DNA from: Lachnospiraceae bacterium
GTDB taxonomy: Bacteria; Bacillota; Clostridia; Lachnospirales; Lachnospiraceae
Length of the DNA: 64,000 nt
Direction: 5' to 3'
Assembly: GCA_900168235.1 (NCBI GenBank)
Contig: FUZG01000004.1
Span: forward strand, 124,001-188,000
The notes below the pieces were generated by a model. It searched no databases. It was not told the origin of the DNA and saw nothing but the letters and a program-made list of their open reading frames with translations. Shown piece after piece: positions 40,456 through 49,011 of the stretch. The first letter of the stretch is position 1; each line of letters opens with the position of its first letter. The translations under genes and the position numbers were made by a program.

Positions 40456-43350
40456 TTAATCTCCGATTGCTGCACTGTCAGGTAATACTGCAGCTCCCGT
40501 AATGATATTGTCCTTATCCTCGAGCTTGAAGTAATACTTCATAACTTCTCTTGAAACTTCAGCCGCATTTGAAGATGTATAACCATAAGCAATTCGTGTC
40601 GTGATGGCTATTTCAGGTTCATTATACGGAGCAAAACCTATAAACAGAGCGTGGTTCGGACGGCTTGTTGTCTGCTGAGCAGTACCAGTCTTACCGGCAG
40701 CTGTAATAGGGAAGTCTTCAAAAGCGTCATAATGAGCAACCGCTTCTCTCATACCTTCATGGATCAGATTCCATGTTGAACTTGCAACATTTACTTCGTT
40801 TCTTACTGACGGAGTATAATCTGTCAGTACATTACCGTTAGAATCTGTAAGCTTATCCAGAAGACTCAGGTTATAGCACGTTCCTTCATTTGCAACCGTA
40901 GTTACATATCTTGCCAGACCTACTGTTGTATAGGCATTTTTACCCTGACCGATAGCAGAACGGACAGCATCAAAAGTTGATACCTGCGGTTCTGATTCTG
41001 TTATTTCGATACCTGATTTTTCAGACAGGCCGTATAAATTTACATATTCAGCCAGTTTTTTCAGACCAGTATCAGAATCGTACTTTCCGTTGACCAGTGA
41101 CAGCCTGTAACCAACTTCATAGAAGAAAAAGTTACAAGAATTTTGTATCGCTCCGACAATATTCAATGGTCCGTGCGTTGAACGCGGATAAACCCAGCAG
41201 TGCGGAGGCGGTGAGATTTTTTCGTACTCACCTTCACAGTCAATGGTCTCTCCTGCTGTAACAGCACCTTCCTCAAGTGCCGCAGTTGAGCTTAACGGCT
41301 TGAAAGTTGAACCCGGAGCTGTTTTCTGCTGTGTCGCATAATTATACAAAGGAAGCGCCTTATTTTTCTGAAGACTTGCAAAATAAGCAGAATCCACAGA
41401 ATTTGCAAGACGGCTGTTATTGTAACTCGGATAAGATACTACCGCCAGAACCTCTCCGGTCTTTACGTTTGTAACTACACATGAACCGGAACACGGATCA
41501 AGTGCAAGATCAGCCGGAGTGATCTCAAGCGAACGTATTCTTGATGCCATAAAACTGTACGCACTTACTGTCCCTGCATCGAGATCTGCAAGCGCCCCTG
41601 TATTATCGGCAAGCTTTCCCTGCTCATACGGGAGATGGCATATCTGATATCCGGAAATCTCGTTCTTTCTGATCATGTAACGATAAATTTCCTTGGCAAA
41701 TGTCTGATCATCAACCAGCTCGTCGCAGATATAATCAACTAAAGCTTTATAGATCTCATCCGAATCGAGGTACTGCTCTTTTGTTTTAATCTTTGTGGTA
41801 TCGATCCAGTCTTTGGCAACAGCCTCAGCGAGATACTCCTTAAGCGAACACGTACCTTCCTTCCACTTCAGATAAATCTCATTTTCCGCATCAATAGCCG
41901 AAACATCAAATATATTGACTGCTGATGACTGGAGCATTGTAACAGTATATGCCTCATACGCCTGCATTTCCTGCTCAGAATCATTATATGCAGTTGTACC
42001 GTTCAAAAGCTCTTCTTTTATGTCAGACAAAGCCTGCTGCTTTTGTGCAGAAAAAACAGAATACACCTGTTTTTCATAATTACCCGCATTTGGAGATGCA
42101 AGATGGCTCATATCAATATAGTTATTATCAAAGAGCGCAAAATAAACTTCATCTATCGAAATTCTGATATCTGACGAAGAGGACTGACCGCTAAGATCAG
42201 CTTCTTTTCTATCTGTAAGCTTTGATAATACGATTCCGGCTATTTTCTGCTCAAGTATCTGATAAATAGCTTTCTGAAGGTCAGAATCGATCGTGAGATA
42301 AAGATTGCTTCCCGCTACAGGATCAGTCTTTTCTCCGGTCTCAGTCACACGTCCCAGGTTATCAACAAATATCGTCTGTTTTCCTTTGCGTCCCTGGAGC
42401 TTTGTCTCCATGACCTGCTCGATACCTGATTTTCCGACCATATCGTTCAGCTCATAGTCGGTCGCATCTGTACTGTCTCCCTTTTTCTCTGCACCATTAT
42501 ATTCAGCAAGCTCCTCATTTGAGATCTTACCTGTATAGCCCAAAATATGTGAGAAACTGGGATCATCGATATAAGTTCTGACAGTATCCTCCGCAATGTT
42601 CACACCCTGCAGTGAATCCTGATTCTCAAGAACTTCCGCAACTGTCTTTTCATTTACATTTGTAGCAACGGTTGTAGCGATATACTTCTGATAACTGTTA
42701 AGACCCAGATTATAACGAACAGTTACGACTTTCAGAAGTTCTTCATTCGTATAACCTTCTTCAGGCTTAAAATCATAACTACCGTCTGTTTTTTCAGTAT
42801 ATGTTCCAATACCATACACTTTGGGACCGCAAAGATATGCGATTACATCATCTGCGGTAGCATTTCGTTCCTTATTTTTCAGATTTTCGATGGATGTTCT
42901 TCCGTAGATATCTGCAAGGAATCTTAACTGCTGTTTTCCCTCAAGAGTAAACGCAAAATGCCCGTTCTGATCTACAACGATATTAAAATCATTGTTCAGC
43001 GTATCGCCGTTTTTCTCGACAATACCTATCAAACGGTTGATGGTATTATTCAGTTTCATATTACGAGTACCATCAGAATCGTAATTATCTTCGATAGTGA
43101 CAGAATATGCCAGCTTGTCGCTGGCAAGGATATTACCGTTTCTGTCATAGATGGTACCACGTGTACTTTTTATTGTTTTTTCTCTCTCGATACGAAGGGT
43201 AAAATTGTCCTGATAAGACTCACCTTTTATAATCTGGAGATTAAAGAGACGATATACAAGAACCGAAAAGAGGGCAATGAGAACAACGCCCAGAATAAAC
43301 AGTCTTGATGTGATAAAACCGATCAGTTTATCGCGAATCTCACCAAACAT
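40456..43350 (-). CDS. mrdA: penicillin-binding protein 2 (transpeptidase, elongation)
   Basis: Class B PBP of 964 aa, a single N-terminal TM (about 12-32) followed by a dimerisation domain and the transpeptidase domain. The active site has Ser in PGSTFKP, the SxN motif in NSCNFFFYE and KTG in AGKTGTAQQT. It cross-links peptidoglycan with RodA during side-wall growth. At 964 aa it is longer than typical PBP2 (600-750) because of a large insertion between about 370 and 620, a feature of Lachnospiraceae homologues. It lies 32 bp after mreD and overlaps the rodA RBS. Identification is secure. Confidence 0.94.
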   Translation of the reverse strand: MFGEIRDKLIGFITSRLFILGVVLIALFSVLVYRLFNLQIIKGESYQDNFTLRIEREKTIKSTRGTIYDRNGNILASDKLAYSVTIEDNYDSDGTRNMKLNNTINRLIGIVEKNGDTLNNDFNIVVDQNGHFAFTLEGKQQLRFLADIYGRTSIENLKNKERNATADDVIAYLCGPKVYGIGTYTEKTDGSYDFKPEEGYTNEELLKVVTVRYNLGLNSYQKYIATTVATNVNEKTVAEVLENQDSLQGVNIAEDTVRTYIDDPSFSHILGYTGKISNEELAEYNGAEKKGDSTDATDYELNDMVGKSGIEQVMETKLQGRKGKQTIFVDNLGRVTETGEKTDPVAGSNLYLTIDSDLQKAIYQILEQKIAGIVLSKLTDRKEADLSGQSSSSDIRISIDEVYFALFDNNYIDMSHLASPNAGNYEKQVYSVFSAQKQQALSDIKEELLNGTTAYNDSEQEMQAYEAYTVTMLQSSAVNIFDVSAIDAENEIYLKWKEGTCSLKEYLAEAVAKDWIDTTKIKTKEQYLDSDEIYKALVDYICDELVDDQTFAKEIYRYMIRKNEISGYQICHLPYEQGKLADNTGALADLDAGTVSAYSFMASRIRSLEITPADLALDPCSGSCVVTNVKTGEVLAVVSYPSYNNSRLANSVDSAYFASLQKNKALPLYNYATQQKTAPGSTFKPLSSTAALEEGAVTAGETIDCEGEYEKISPPPHCWVYPRSTHGPLNIVGAIQNSCNFFFYEVGYRLSLVNGKYDSDTGLKKLAEYVNLYGLSEKSGIEITESEPQVSTFDAVRSAIGQGKNAYTTVGLARYVTTVANEGTCYNLSLLDKLTDSNGNVLTDYTPSVRNEVNVASSTWNLIHEGMREAVAHYDAFEDFPITAAGKTGTAQQTTSRPNHALFIGFAPYNEPEIAITTRIAYGYTSSNAAEVSREVMKYYFKLEDKDNIITGAAVLPDSAAIGD

Positions 43351-43382
43351 TTATGCGATCAACTCCTTTGCACAGGAGAATG

Positions 43383-43898
43383 TCATTCCATGTCTTCCTG
43401 CTTTTCACGTAATTCCATAACTTCCTCGAAATACAGAAGCAAACGATAAACAACGACCGTTACCAAAATTGTATAGATTGCTTCCGGAAGGACTATGTGC
43501 AGCATGTAATATCCGAGATCCAGTCTTGAGCGGAGAAGAAATGTAAATACATAGTACACAAAACCATAGACCAGATCACTGACGCCGATCAGAACGATCG
43601 GGAACTTTATATCTTCCGGATAGAAAAGCGTGTTAAACAATCCGTTTCCGCATCCTATCCAAACATATATCAATGCATACAGTCCGATAATTCCGTTTCC
43701 AAATAGAATATCTGTTAAAATACCGCAGAAAAAGCCGACAAACATGCCTTCTTTTTTTCCTCGCATAAATCCGAAGGCACTTGTCAAAATGATCATCATA
43801 TTCGGCACGACATTGCCCAGCGCTATGAGCCTGAATACCGTACACTGCAATATAAAGGCTATAAATATAATGATTATCTCAAGGATCTTTCTTCTCAC
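43383..43898 (-). CDS. mreD: rod shape-determining membrane protein MreD
   Basis: 171-residue integral membrane protein with five hydrophobic segments. It has the MreD pattern of a short N-terminus, LQCTVFRLIALGNVVPNMMIIL and GKKEGMFVGFFCGILTDILFG. It helps MreC connect MreB filaments to the elongation machinery. Its start overlaps the mreC stop by 4 nt (ATGA type), and PBP2 follows after 32 bp. The assignment relies on position and topology as much as sequence. Confidence 0.88.
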   Translation of the reverse strand: MRRKILEIIIIFIAFILQCTVFRLIALGNVVPNMMIILTSAFGFMRGKKEGMFVGFFCGILTDILFGNGIIGLYALIYVWIGCGNGLFNTLFYPEDIKFPIVLIGVSDLVYGFVYYVFTFLLRSRLDLGYYMLHIVLPEAIYTILVTVVVYRLLLYFEEVMELREKQEDME

Positions 43899-44767
43899 TG
43901 CTTCTCCGATCCACTGTTTTTCAGCTCTTTAATGACAAGCACTGTATTTATATGGCGAAAATCAACTGCCGGAGTCAATGTTCCGGATTTAGTAAGATTA
44001 TTCGCATCTTTATCTACTGAACTGATGTATCCGATCGTAATATTCGGAAGATATTTGTTTGAAATATTACTTGTTACTATCTCATCACCGACAACAACTG
44101 CGTCTGCATCATCAGTAAGCTGATCAAAACGGATATCTCCGGACTCCATCAGCTTCAGATCACCACTCACCATGCATGTATCCGATGTAGAAAGGACCAT
44201 GGCTGAAACATTGCTGGCATCATCTATAACAGAACGGACTGTTGCCCAGTTAGGACCCACTTCCGTAATGATGCCGACAAGACCGTTTCCTGCCATAACA
44301 TTCATGTTTACTTCAAGTCCGTCATCTGTTCCCTTATCGATAAGAAATACAGAGAACCAGTTTCCCGGATCCTTTCCAATGACCCTTGCTCCGACTTTCT
44401 CATAATCAGAGAATCTGTCATCAAGGTCATACAGATTACGAAGCTCGGTAAGCTCATACTTATCTTCGATCAGATTATTCTTTTCCTGTGACAACTCTTC
44501 AACCTGCTGCTTTAACGCTTTGTTCTCTGAAAGAACCGCCTCAAGTGACTGAAACTGCTCCATTCTCTCTCTGAAACGGGAGCCCACTGTATCAAGTCCG
44601 CTTTCAACAGGCACTATTGTATATGCAGCCACATAGGAAAGAGGTCCCGATACCGCATCTGTGAAGTAAGTAAGAAGCATCATGGCAATACAGAGAGTAG
44701 TCAGGATCAGCAGTACATACCGACCCGGCATTGTAAATTTTCTTCTTTTTAGACGAACTCTTGCCAT
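43895..44767 (-). CDS. mreC: rod shape-determining protein MreC
   Basis: 290-residue protein with a basic N-terminus, a single TM (about 14-34), a coiled coil (about 60-105) and a beta-rich extracellular domain. The family region GARVIGKDPGNWFSVFLIDKG, VMAGNGLVGIITEVG and DDASNVSAMV is present, so it is a standard MreC. It forms a scaffold for PBP2/RodA. It lies 12 bp after mreB and overlaps mreD by 4 nt. RBS GGAGG precedes ATG 44767. Confidence 0.94.
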   Translation of the reverse strand: MARVRLKRRKFTMPGRYVLLILTTLCIAMMLLTYFTDAVSGPLSYVAAYTIVPVESGLDTVGSRFRERMEQFQSLEAVLSENKALKQQVEELSQEKNNLIEDKYELTELRNLYDLDDRFSDYEKVGARVIGKDPGNWFSVFLIDKGTDDGLEVNMNVMAGNGLVGIITEVGPNWATVRSVIDDASNVSAMVLSTSDTCMVSGDLKLMESGDIRFDQLTDDADAVVVGDEIVTSNISNKYLPNITIGYISSVDKDANNLTKSGTLTPAVDFRHINTVLVIKELKNSGSEKQ

Positions 44768-44779
44768 GAGCCGGCCTCC

Positions 44780-45802
44780 TTATTTACCGGATAATCCCTG
44801 AATAGAGTACGCAACTGACTTGAAGTTATCATCCTTGATAACACGGGCAAGTCCATTAGCAACTGTACTGATGGGATCTTCTGTAAGATTAACCTTAAGG
44901 TTTGTGCCCTTATTGATCATGACATCGAGGTTCTTGAGCTTTGCAGAACCACCTGTTACGAAAATACCGTGTCTGTAGATATCTGCGGCAAGTTCAGGCG
45001 GAGTTCTCTCAAGGATGACCTTGATATTATCAATGATCGAATTGATATGCTCATTAAGAGCTGACTCGATGAGATCTGTAGGGATCTTTCTCTCTACAGG
45101 AAGTCCTGTAACGATATCACGACCGTAAACGATGGAGTCTTCCTCAGCTGCTTCAGGATTAGAAAGAGCGATCTTTACCTTTTCAGCAGTCTTGCTTCCG
45201 ATAATGAGGTTATATTCTCTGCGGACTGCATTGCGGATAGCTTCGTCAAACTTTCTTCCGCCGACCTTAATGAGCTTGGAAAGAACGATACCGCCAAGTG
45301 ACAGGATAGAGATCTCTGTTGTATCAAAACCAACATTGACGATCATGACACCCTGGCTTGTCTTTACATCGATATCAAGACCAAGTCCGTCTGCGATAGC
45401 CTTATCGACCATGAGAACATTCTTTGCTTTTACATTTGCATCCTTAACAAGGTCATAAAAAGCACGCTTCTCAACCTCAGTAATGTCCTTCGGTACAGAA
45501 ATGTAAAAGTCAGCTCCTGTAAACTTTGACTTTTCTGTCATATCTGTGATGAAGCACTTCAGAACGGTCTGCATATCTTTGATATCAGCAATAACGCCGT
45601 TTGCAAGCGGGAATGATGTACGGATATTAGCCGGAGCTTTTTCATACATATCAAAAGCTTCATCACCATAAGCAAACAGTGTGTTCTTGTTGATAACAGC
45701 GATCATGTTCTTCTCACGAAAAACAGTGCCGTCTGTATTGTTATAAATTTTGATGTTTCCGGTACCAAGATCGATACCGAATGCAGTACTGGTATTTGGC
45801 AT
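44780..45802 (-). CDS. mreB: MreB-family actin-like protein, divergent
   Basis: 340-residue actin-fold ATPase that scaffolds elongation. It starts FGIDLGTGNIKIY, where classical MreB has GTANT, and the second phosphate loop reads VNVGFDTTEISILSLGGIV instead of the usual DIGGGTT, so the catalytic-region Asp is Asn and the GGG is GFD. Other parts (SVPKDITEVEKRAF, GGRKFDEAIRNAV, IFVTGGSAKLKNLD) are MreB-like. This changed loop could alter ATP hydrolysis; MreB of this kind occurs beside mreCD in Lachnospiraceae, so it is probably functional. RBS AAAGGGG precedes the ATG. Its own promoter region separates it from radC. Confidence 0.9.
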   Translation of the reverse strand: MPNTSTAFGIDLGTGNIKIYNNTDGTVFREKNMIAVINKNTLFAYGDEAFDMYEKAPANIRTSFPLANGVIADIKDMQTVLKCFITDMTEKSKFTGADFYISVPKDITEVEKRAFYDLVKDANVKAKNVLMVDKAIADGLGLDIDVKTSQGVMIVNVGFDTTEISILSLGGIVLSKLIKVGGRKFDEAIRNAVRREYNLIIGSKTAEKVKIALSNPEAAEEDSIVYGRDIVTGLPVERKIPTDLIESALNEHINSIIDNIKVILERTPPELAADIYRHGIFVTGGSAKLKNLDVMINKGTNLKVNLTEDPISTVANGLARVIKDDNFKSVAYSIQGLSGK

Positions 45803-45870
45803 TTTCTTCCCCTTTCGGTATATTAATTCAGGATTTCTGCCATATTTATTCTGGAGCCCGGCAGCACCTG

Positions 45871-46569
45871 CTACCAGGATATCCTTTTGTTTTGACGAAG
45901 ACTTGTATAAACACCGTCTCCAATAATGATAGAATCCAGGAGCATTACGTCCATAATGGTTCCTGCTATCACAACCCTCTGCGTCGAAGCAATATCCTCT
46001 TCGCTCGCTTTGGGATCACCTGATGGATGATTATGCACCATAACAATACGGGCTGCGCCCAAACGAAACGCCTCTATCATAATGTCCCTTGTAGAAAATA
46101 ATGTCGACTTAAGCGTTCCCACCGACAAAATCTTCACTCCAAGAAACCGGCATTTGAGATCAAGATAAAGAATCCTCAGCTCTTCATGATCTAAATGACG
46201 CATATCTTCCATAAAATAAGCTGCTATATCCGTTGAATCCCGGAAATAAAGCCGCTCTTTTAATCGGGATTTCCAGAGCCGTCTTGAAAATTCATACATT
46301 ACCTTGAGCTGGATAGCTTTTACCTTTCCCACACCGGGAACAGCCTGAAGCTCTCCTATACTGAACTTGTCGATATCTGCAAGTGACGGTTCATCCCCCG
46401 TCAGCTTCAGTATCTCATGTGCCATTTCGACAGAACCTTTATTTTTAGAACCTGTCCGAAGCACCACCGCTATAAGCTCAGCATCCGTCAGAACCTGCGG
46501 TCCCAACGCCAGACAACGTTCATAGGGACGTTCAGGTTCAGGTAAATTCTTCTTTCTTTGAATCATCAT
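45871..46569 (-). CDS. radC: RadC-family JAB/MPN domain protein
   Basis: 233-residue protein with an N-terminal UPF0758 helix-hairpin region (residues ~10-100, including ELQAVPGVGKVKAIQL) and a C-terminal JAMM/MPN domain with HNHPSGDPKASEED (His179, His181, Asp184) and the preceding ESxxx-like strand. It is a putative metal-dependent hydrolase, formerly linked to DNA repair; its real role is unclear. ATG 46569 or the adjacent ATG 46566 follows GGAGAAAG. It is co-directional with the PLP enzyme upstream (120 bp) and mreB downstream. Confidence 0.93.
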   Translation of the reverse strand: MMIQRKKNLPEPERPYERCLALGPQVLTDAELIAVVLRTGSKNKGSVEMAHEILKLTGDEPSLADIDKFSIGELQAVPGVGKVKAIQLKVMYEFSRRLWKSRLKERLYFRDSTDIAAYFMEDMRHLDHEELRILYLDLKCRFLGVKILSVGTLKSTLFSTRDIMIEAFRLGAARIVMVHNHPSGDPKASEEDIASTQRVVIAGTIMDVMLLDSIIIGDGVYTSLRQNKRISW

Positions 46570-46693
46570 CTTTCTCCGATTACCGAAGAAAGAACGTTCT
46601 TTCAAATAACCCGAAACCCGTCCGAGGCAAACTCTCACCCAGACGGCATTTTTTATCTTATCATAAAATTACGCCAAAGTATATTAAACCTTT

Positions 46694-47989
46694 TTATTTC
46701 AATACATCTTCGGTGATAACATTATCCCTTAAGAGATACTCAACAGTATTCATGATACCGTACTTTGCATGCTGCCATGTAAGTCCGCCCTGGAAATAAA
46801 CTGAGTAAGGCGGTTTGATCGGGCCGTCAGCACTGAGCTCGATAGATGAACCAGATACAAAGTTGCCTGCAGCCATGATAACGTCACTGTCATATCCGGG
46901 CATAGGCCAGGGCTCGGGAGTTGCAAAGCTGTCAACAGGTGACGCAGCCTGTATTCCCTTACAGAATGCGATAACACCTTCCGGCTTTCCGAAAGTCACT
47001 GCCTGGATAATATCATGTCTCGGCTCTGTTCCGTTGGGAAGTACTGAAAAACCAAGCTTCTCATAAAGGTTTGCTGCGAAGATCGCACCCTTAAGCGCAG
47101 ATGCAGTAACGGTAGGAGCCATGAAGAGACCCTGATAGAACTGCGGAAGGATACCAAGGGATGCTCCTACTTCTTTACCGAGTCCCGGTGAAGTAAGTCT
47201 GTGAGCAGCATTTTCAATACATTCTTTCTTTCCTGCGATATAACCGCCGATAGGTGCCAGTCCGCCGCCGGGATTCTTGATAAGTGAGCCGACGATCATA
47301 TCTGCACCTACAGAAAGCGGTTCCTTTGTTTCAACAAATTCACCGTAACAGTTATCTACCATGATGATAACTTCCGGCTTGATGGAACGGATAAACTTAA
47401 CAGCCTCACCGATCTCATCTACAGAAAGTGTAGGTCTTGTCTGGTATCCCTTTGATCTCTGGATAGTTACAAGCTTTGTACGCTCATTGAGGTTTGCACG
47501 GATCGCATCAAAATCAAACCCGCCCTCAGGCTTAAGATCTGCCTGAGCATAAGTGATTCCGTACTCAGCAAGTGATCCCTGTGAAGGACGGATTCCGATA
47601 ACCTCTTCCAGTGTATCGTAAGGCTTTCCTGCCGCACTTAAAAGCTCATCGCCCGGACGTAGATTTGAAAAAAGTGCCAGTGCAAGTGCATGTGTACCAC
47701 ATGTTATCTGCGGACGGACAAGAGCATCCTCAGCCTCAAAAAGATCTGCATAAACCTTCTCCAGCGTATCTCTTCCGATATCGTTATAGCCGTAGCCTGT
47801 TGTTCCTGTGAGGCATGCCTCGCCTACGTTATTTTTATGCATCGCATTAATAACCTTTAACTGGTTAAATTCTGCGACTTCATCAATACTGCGGAAACGC
47901 TCTTTAAGTCCCTCGGCAATTTTTTCACCAAAATCATAAACTGCGGGACGGATTCCCATTTCCTCATATATTTTTCTTGTTTCCTGCAT
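46694..47989 (-). CDS. methionine gamma-lyase family PLP enzyme (YnbB-like)
   Basis: 431-residue PLP-dependent enzyme of the family once annotated as aluminium-resistance protein, related to Cys/Met-metabolism gamma-lyases. It has an N-terminal region with GYGYNDIGRDTLE, the substrate loop DNCYGEFVE, and the PLP lysine in VGSLIKNPGGGLAP. It is probably a C-S or C-C lyase whose substrate is unknown. ATG 47989 has AAGGAAGG upstream and overlaps the miaA stop by one base (TAATG), so the two are coupled. This miaA-ynbB pair is typical of Firmicutes. Confidence 0.92.
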   Translation of the reverse strand: MQETRKIYEEMGIRPAVYDFGEKIAEGLKERFRSIDEVAEFNQLKVINAMHKNNVGEACLTGTTGYGYNDIGRDTLEKVYADLFEAEDALVRPQITCGTHALALALFSNLRPGDELLSAAGKPYDTLEEVIGIRPSQGSLAEYGITYAQADLKPEGGFDFDAIRANLNERTKLVTIQRSKGYQTRPTLSVDEIGEAVKFIRSIKPEVIIMVDNCYGEFVETKEPLSVGADMIVGSLIKNPGGGLAPIGGYIAGKKECIENAAHRLTSPGLGKEVGASLGILPQFYQGLFMAPTVTASALKGAIFAANLYEKLGFSVLPNGTEPRHDIIQAVTFGKPEGVIAFCKGIQAASPVDSFATPEPWPMPGYDSDVIMAAGNFVSGSSIELSADGPIKPPYSVYFQGGLTWQHAKYGIMNTVEYLLRDNVITEDVLK

Positions 47990-48996
47990 TAATAATTCCT
48001 TCCTTCCGGCAGCATATTGTCTATTTTCTGTCCGGAAAGGACAGCTTCTGCCGTTTCCTGCAAATAAGCACAAAGTGCATTATTGTCCGTAAACTGCTGT
48101 CTGTCAACCCATATTACATTTTTCTCACGTCTGAACCAGGTGAGCTGACGTTTTGCAAAGTGACGAGTTTCTTTTTTTATAAGGTCAACCGCCGCGTCGA
48201 GACTTGTTTTTCCCTGGAGATAATGCACGATCTGACGGTATCCGAGTCCCTGCATGGATGTCATATTTTCTGTGACACCCATATCCATAAGCCTCCGGAC
48301 TTCATCAACCAGTCCCTCTTCCATCATCTGATCAACACGGAGATCGATTCTCTTATAAAGAATGTCCCTCGGCATGGTGAGGACAAAAAATGCCGCATTA
48401 TATGCAGGTTCTTTCCTGCGTTCCTCTTCATTATGTACAGAAATCTGCTTTCCTGTGGAATGATAATACTCAAGCGCACGTATCACACGCTTCATATTTC
48501 CTGCGGGGATCGCATCCGCCGAAGCAGGATCCACTTCCCGAAGCTTTGCATGAAGGAACTCTTTTCCGCGGAGTTCTCCTTCTTTCTCCAGTTCTGCTCT
48601 GTAAGCCGTGTCAACCTCTGTAGTCTTAAAATCGATATCATAGAGAACTGACTGGATATAAAAACCTGTTCCGCCTGCTATGACAGGAATGTCTCCGGCT
48701 TCATAGATTTCATCCATAGCCTTGTATGCCATATCCTGAAAAAGCGTTACATTAAACTCTTCCGTAGGATCAAGGCAGTCTATGAGGTGATGCGGAACCC
48801 CCTCAGTTTCTTCAGGGCGGATCTTTGCGGAACCGATATCCATATGACGGTAAACCTGCATCGAATCAGCAGAAACAACCTGTCCTCTCATCTTTTTTGC
48901 GAGCTGCACGGCAGCGGCAGATTTTCCAACAGCAGTTGGTCCTGCTACGATGATAAGCTTCTTTTTTTCAAGATCATTTCTATCGGTTTCCGTCAT
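47989..48996 (-). CDS. miaA: tRNA dimethylallyltransferase
   Basis: 335-residue enzyme that adds a dimethylallyl group to A37 of tRNAs that read UNN codons. It has the P-loop AGPTAVGKS (18-26), SADSMQVYRHMDIGSAK (the switch region with Asp44) and GGTGFYIQSVLYDID, all typical. It lies 15 bp after mutL, and its product is the substrate of MiaB encoded nearby, so both steps of ms2i6A formation are in this operon region. RBS GGAAG precedes ATG 48996. Confidence 0.96.
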   Translation of the reverse strand: MTETDRNDLEKKKLIIVAGPTAVGKSAAAVQLAKKMRGQVVSADSMQVYRHMDIGSAKIRPEETEGVPHHLIDCLDPTEEFNVTLFQDMAYKAMDEIYEAGDIPVIAGGTGFYIQSVLYDIDFKTTEVDTAYRAELEKEGELRGKEFLHAKLREVDPASADAIPAGNMKRVIRALEYYHSTGKQISVHNEEERRKEPAYNAAFFVLTMPRDILYKRIDLRVDQMMEEGLVDEVRRLMDMGVTENMTSMQGLGYRQIVHYLQGKTSLDAAVDLIKKETRHFAKRQLTWFRREKNVIWVDRQQFTDNNALCAYLQETAEAVLSGQKIDNMLPEGRNY

Positions 48997-49011
48997 ATAA
49001 TCTTCCTTTCA

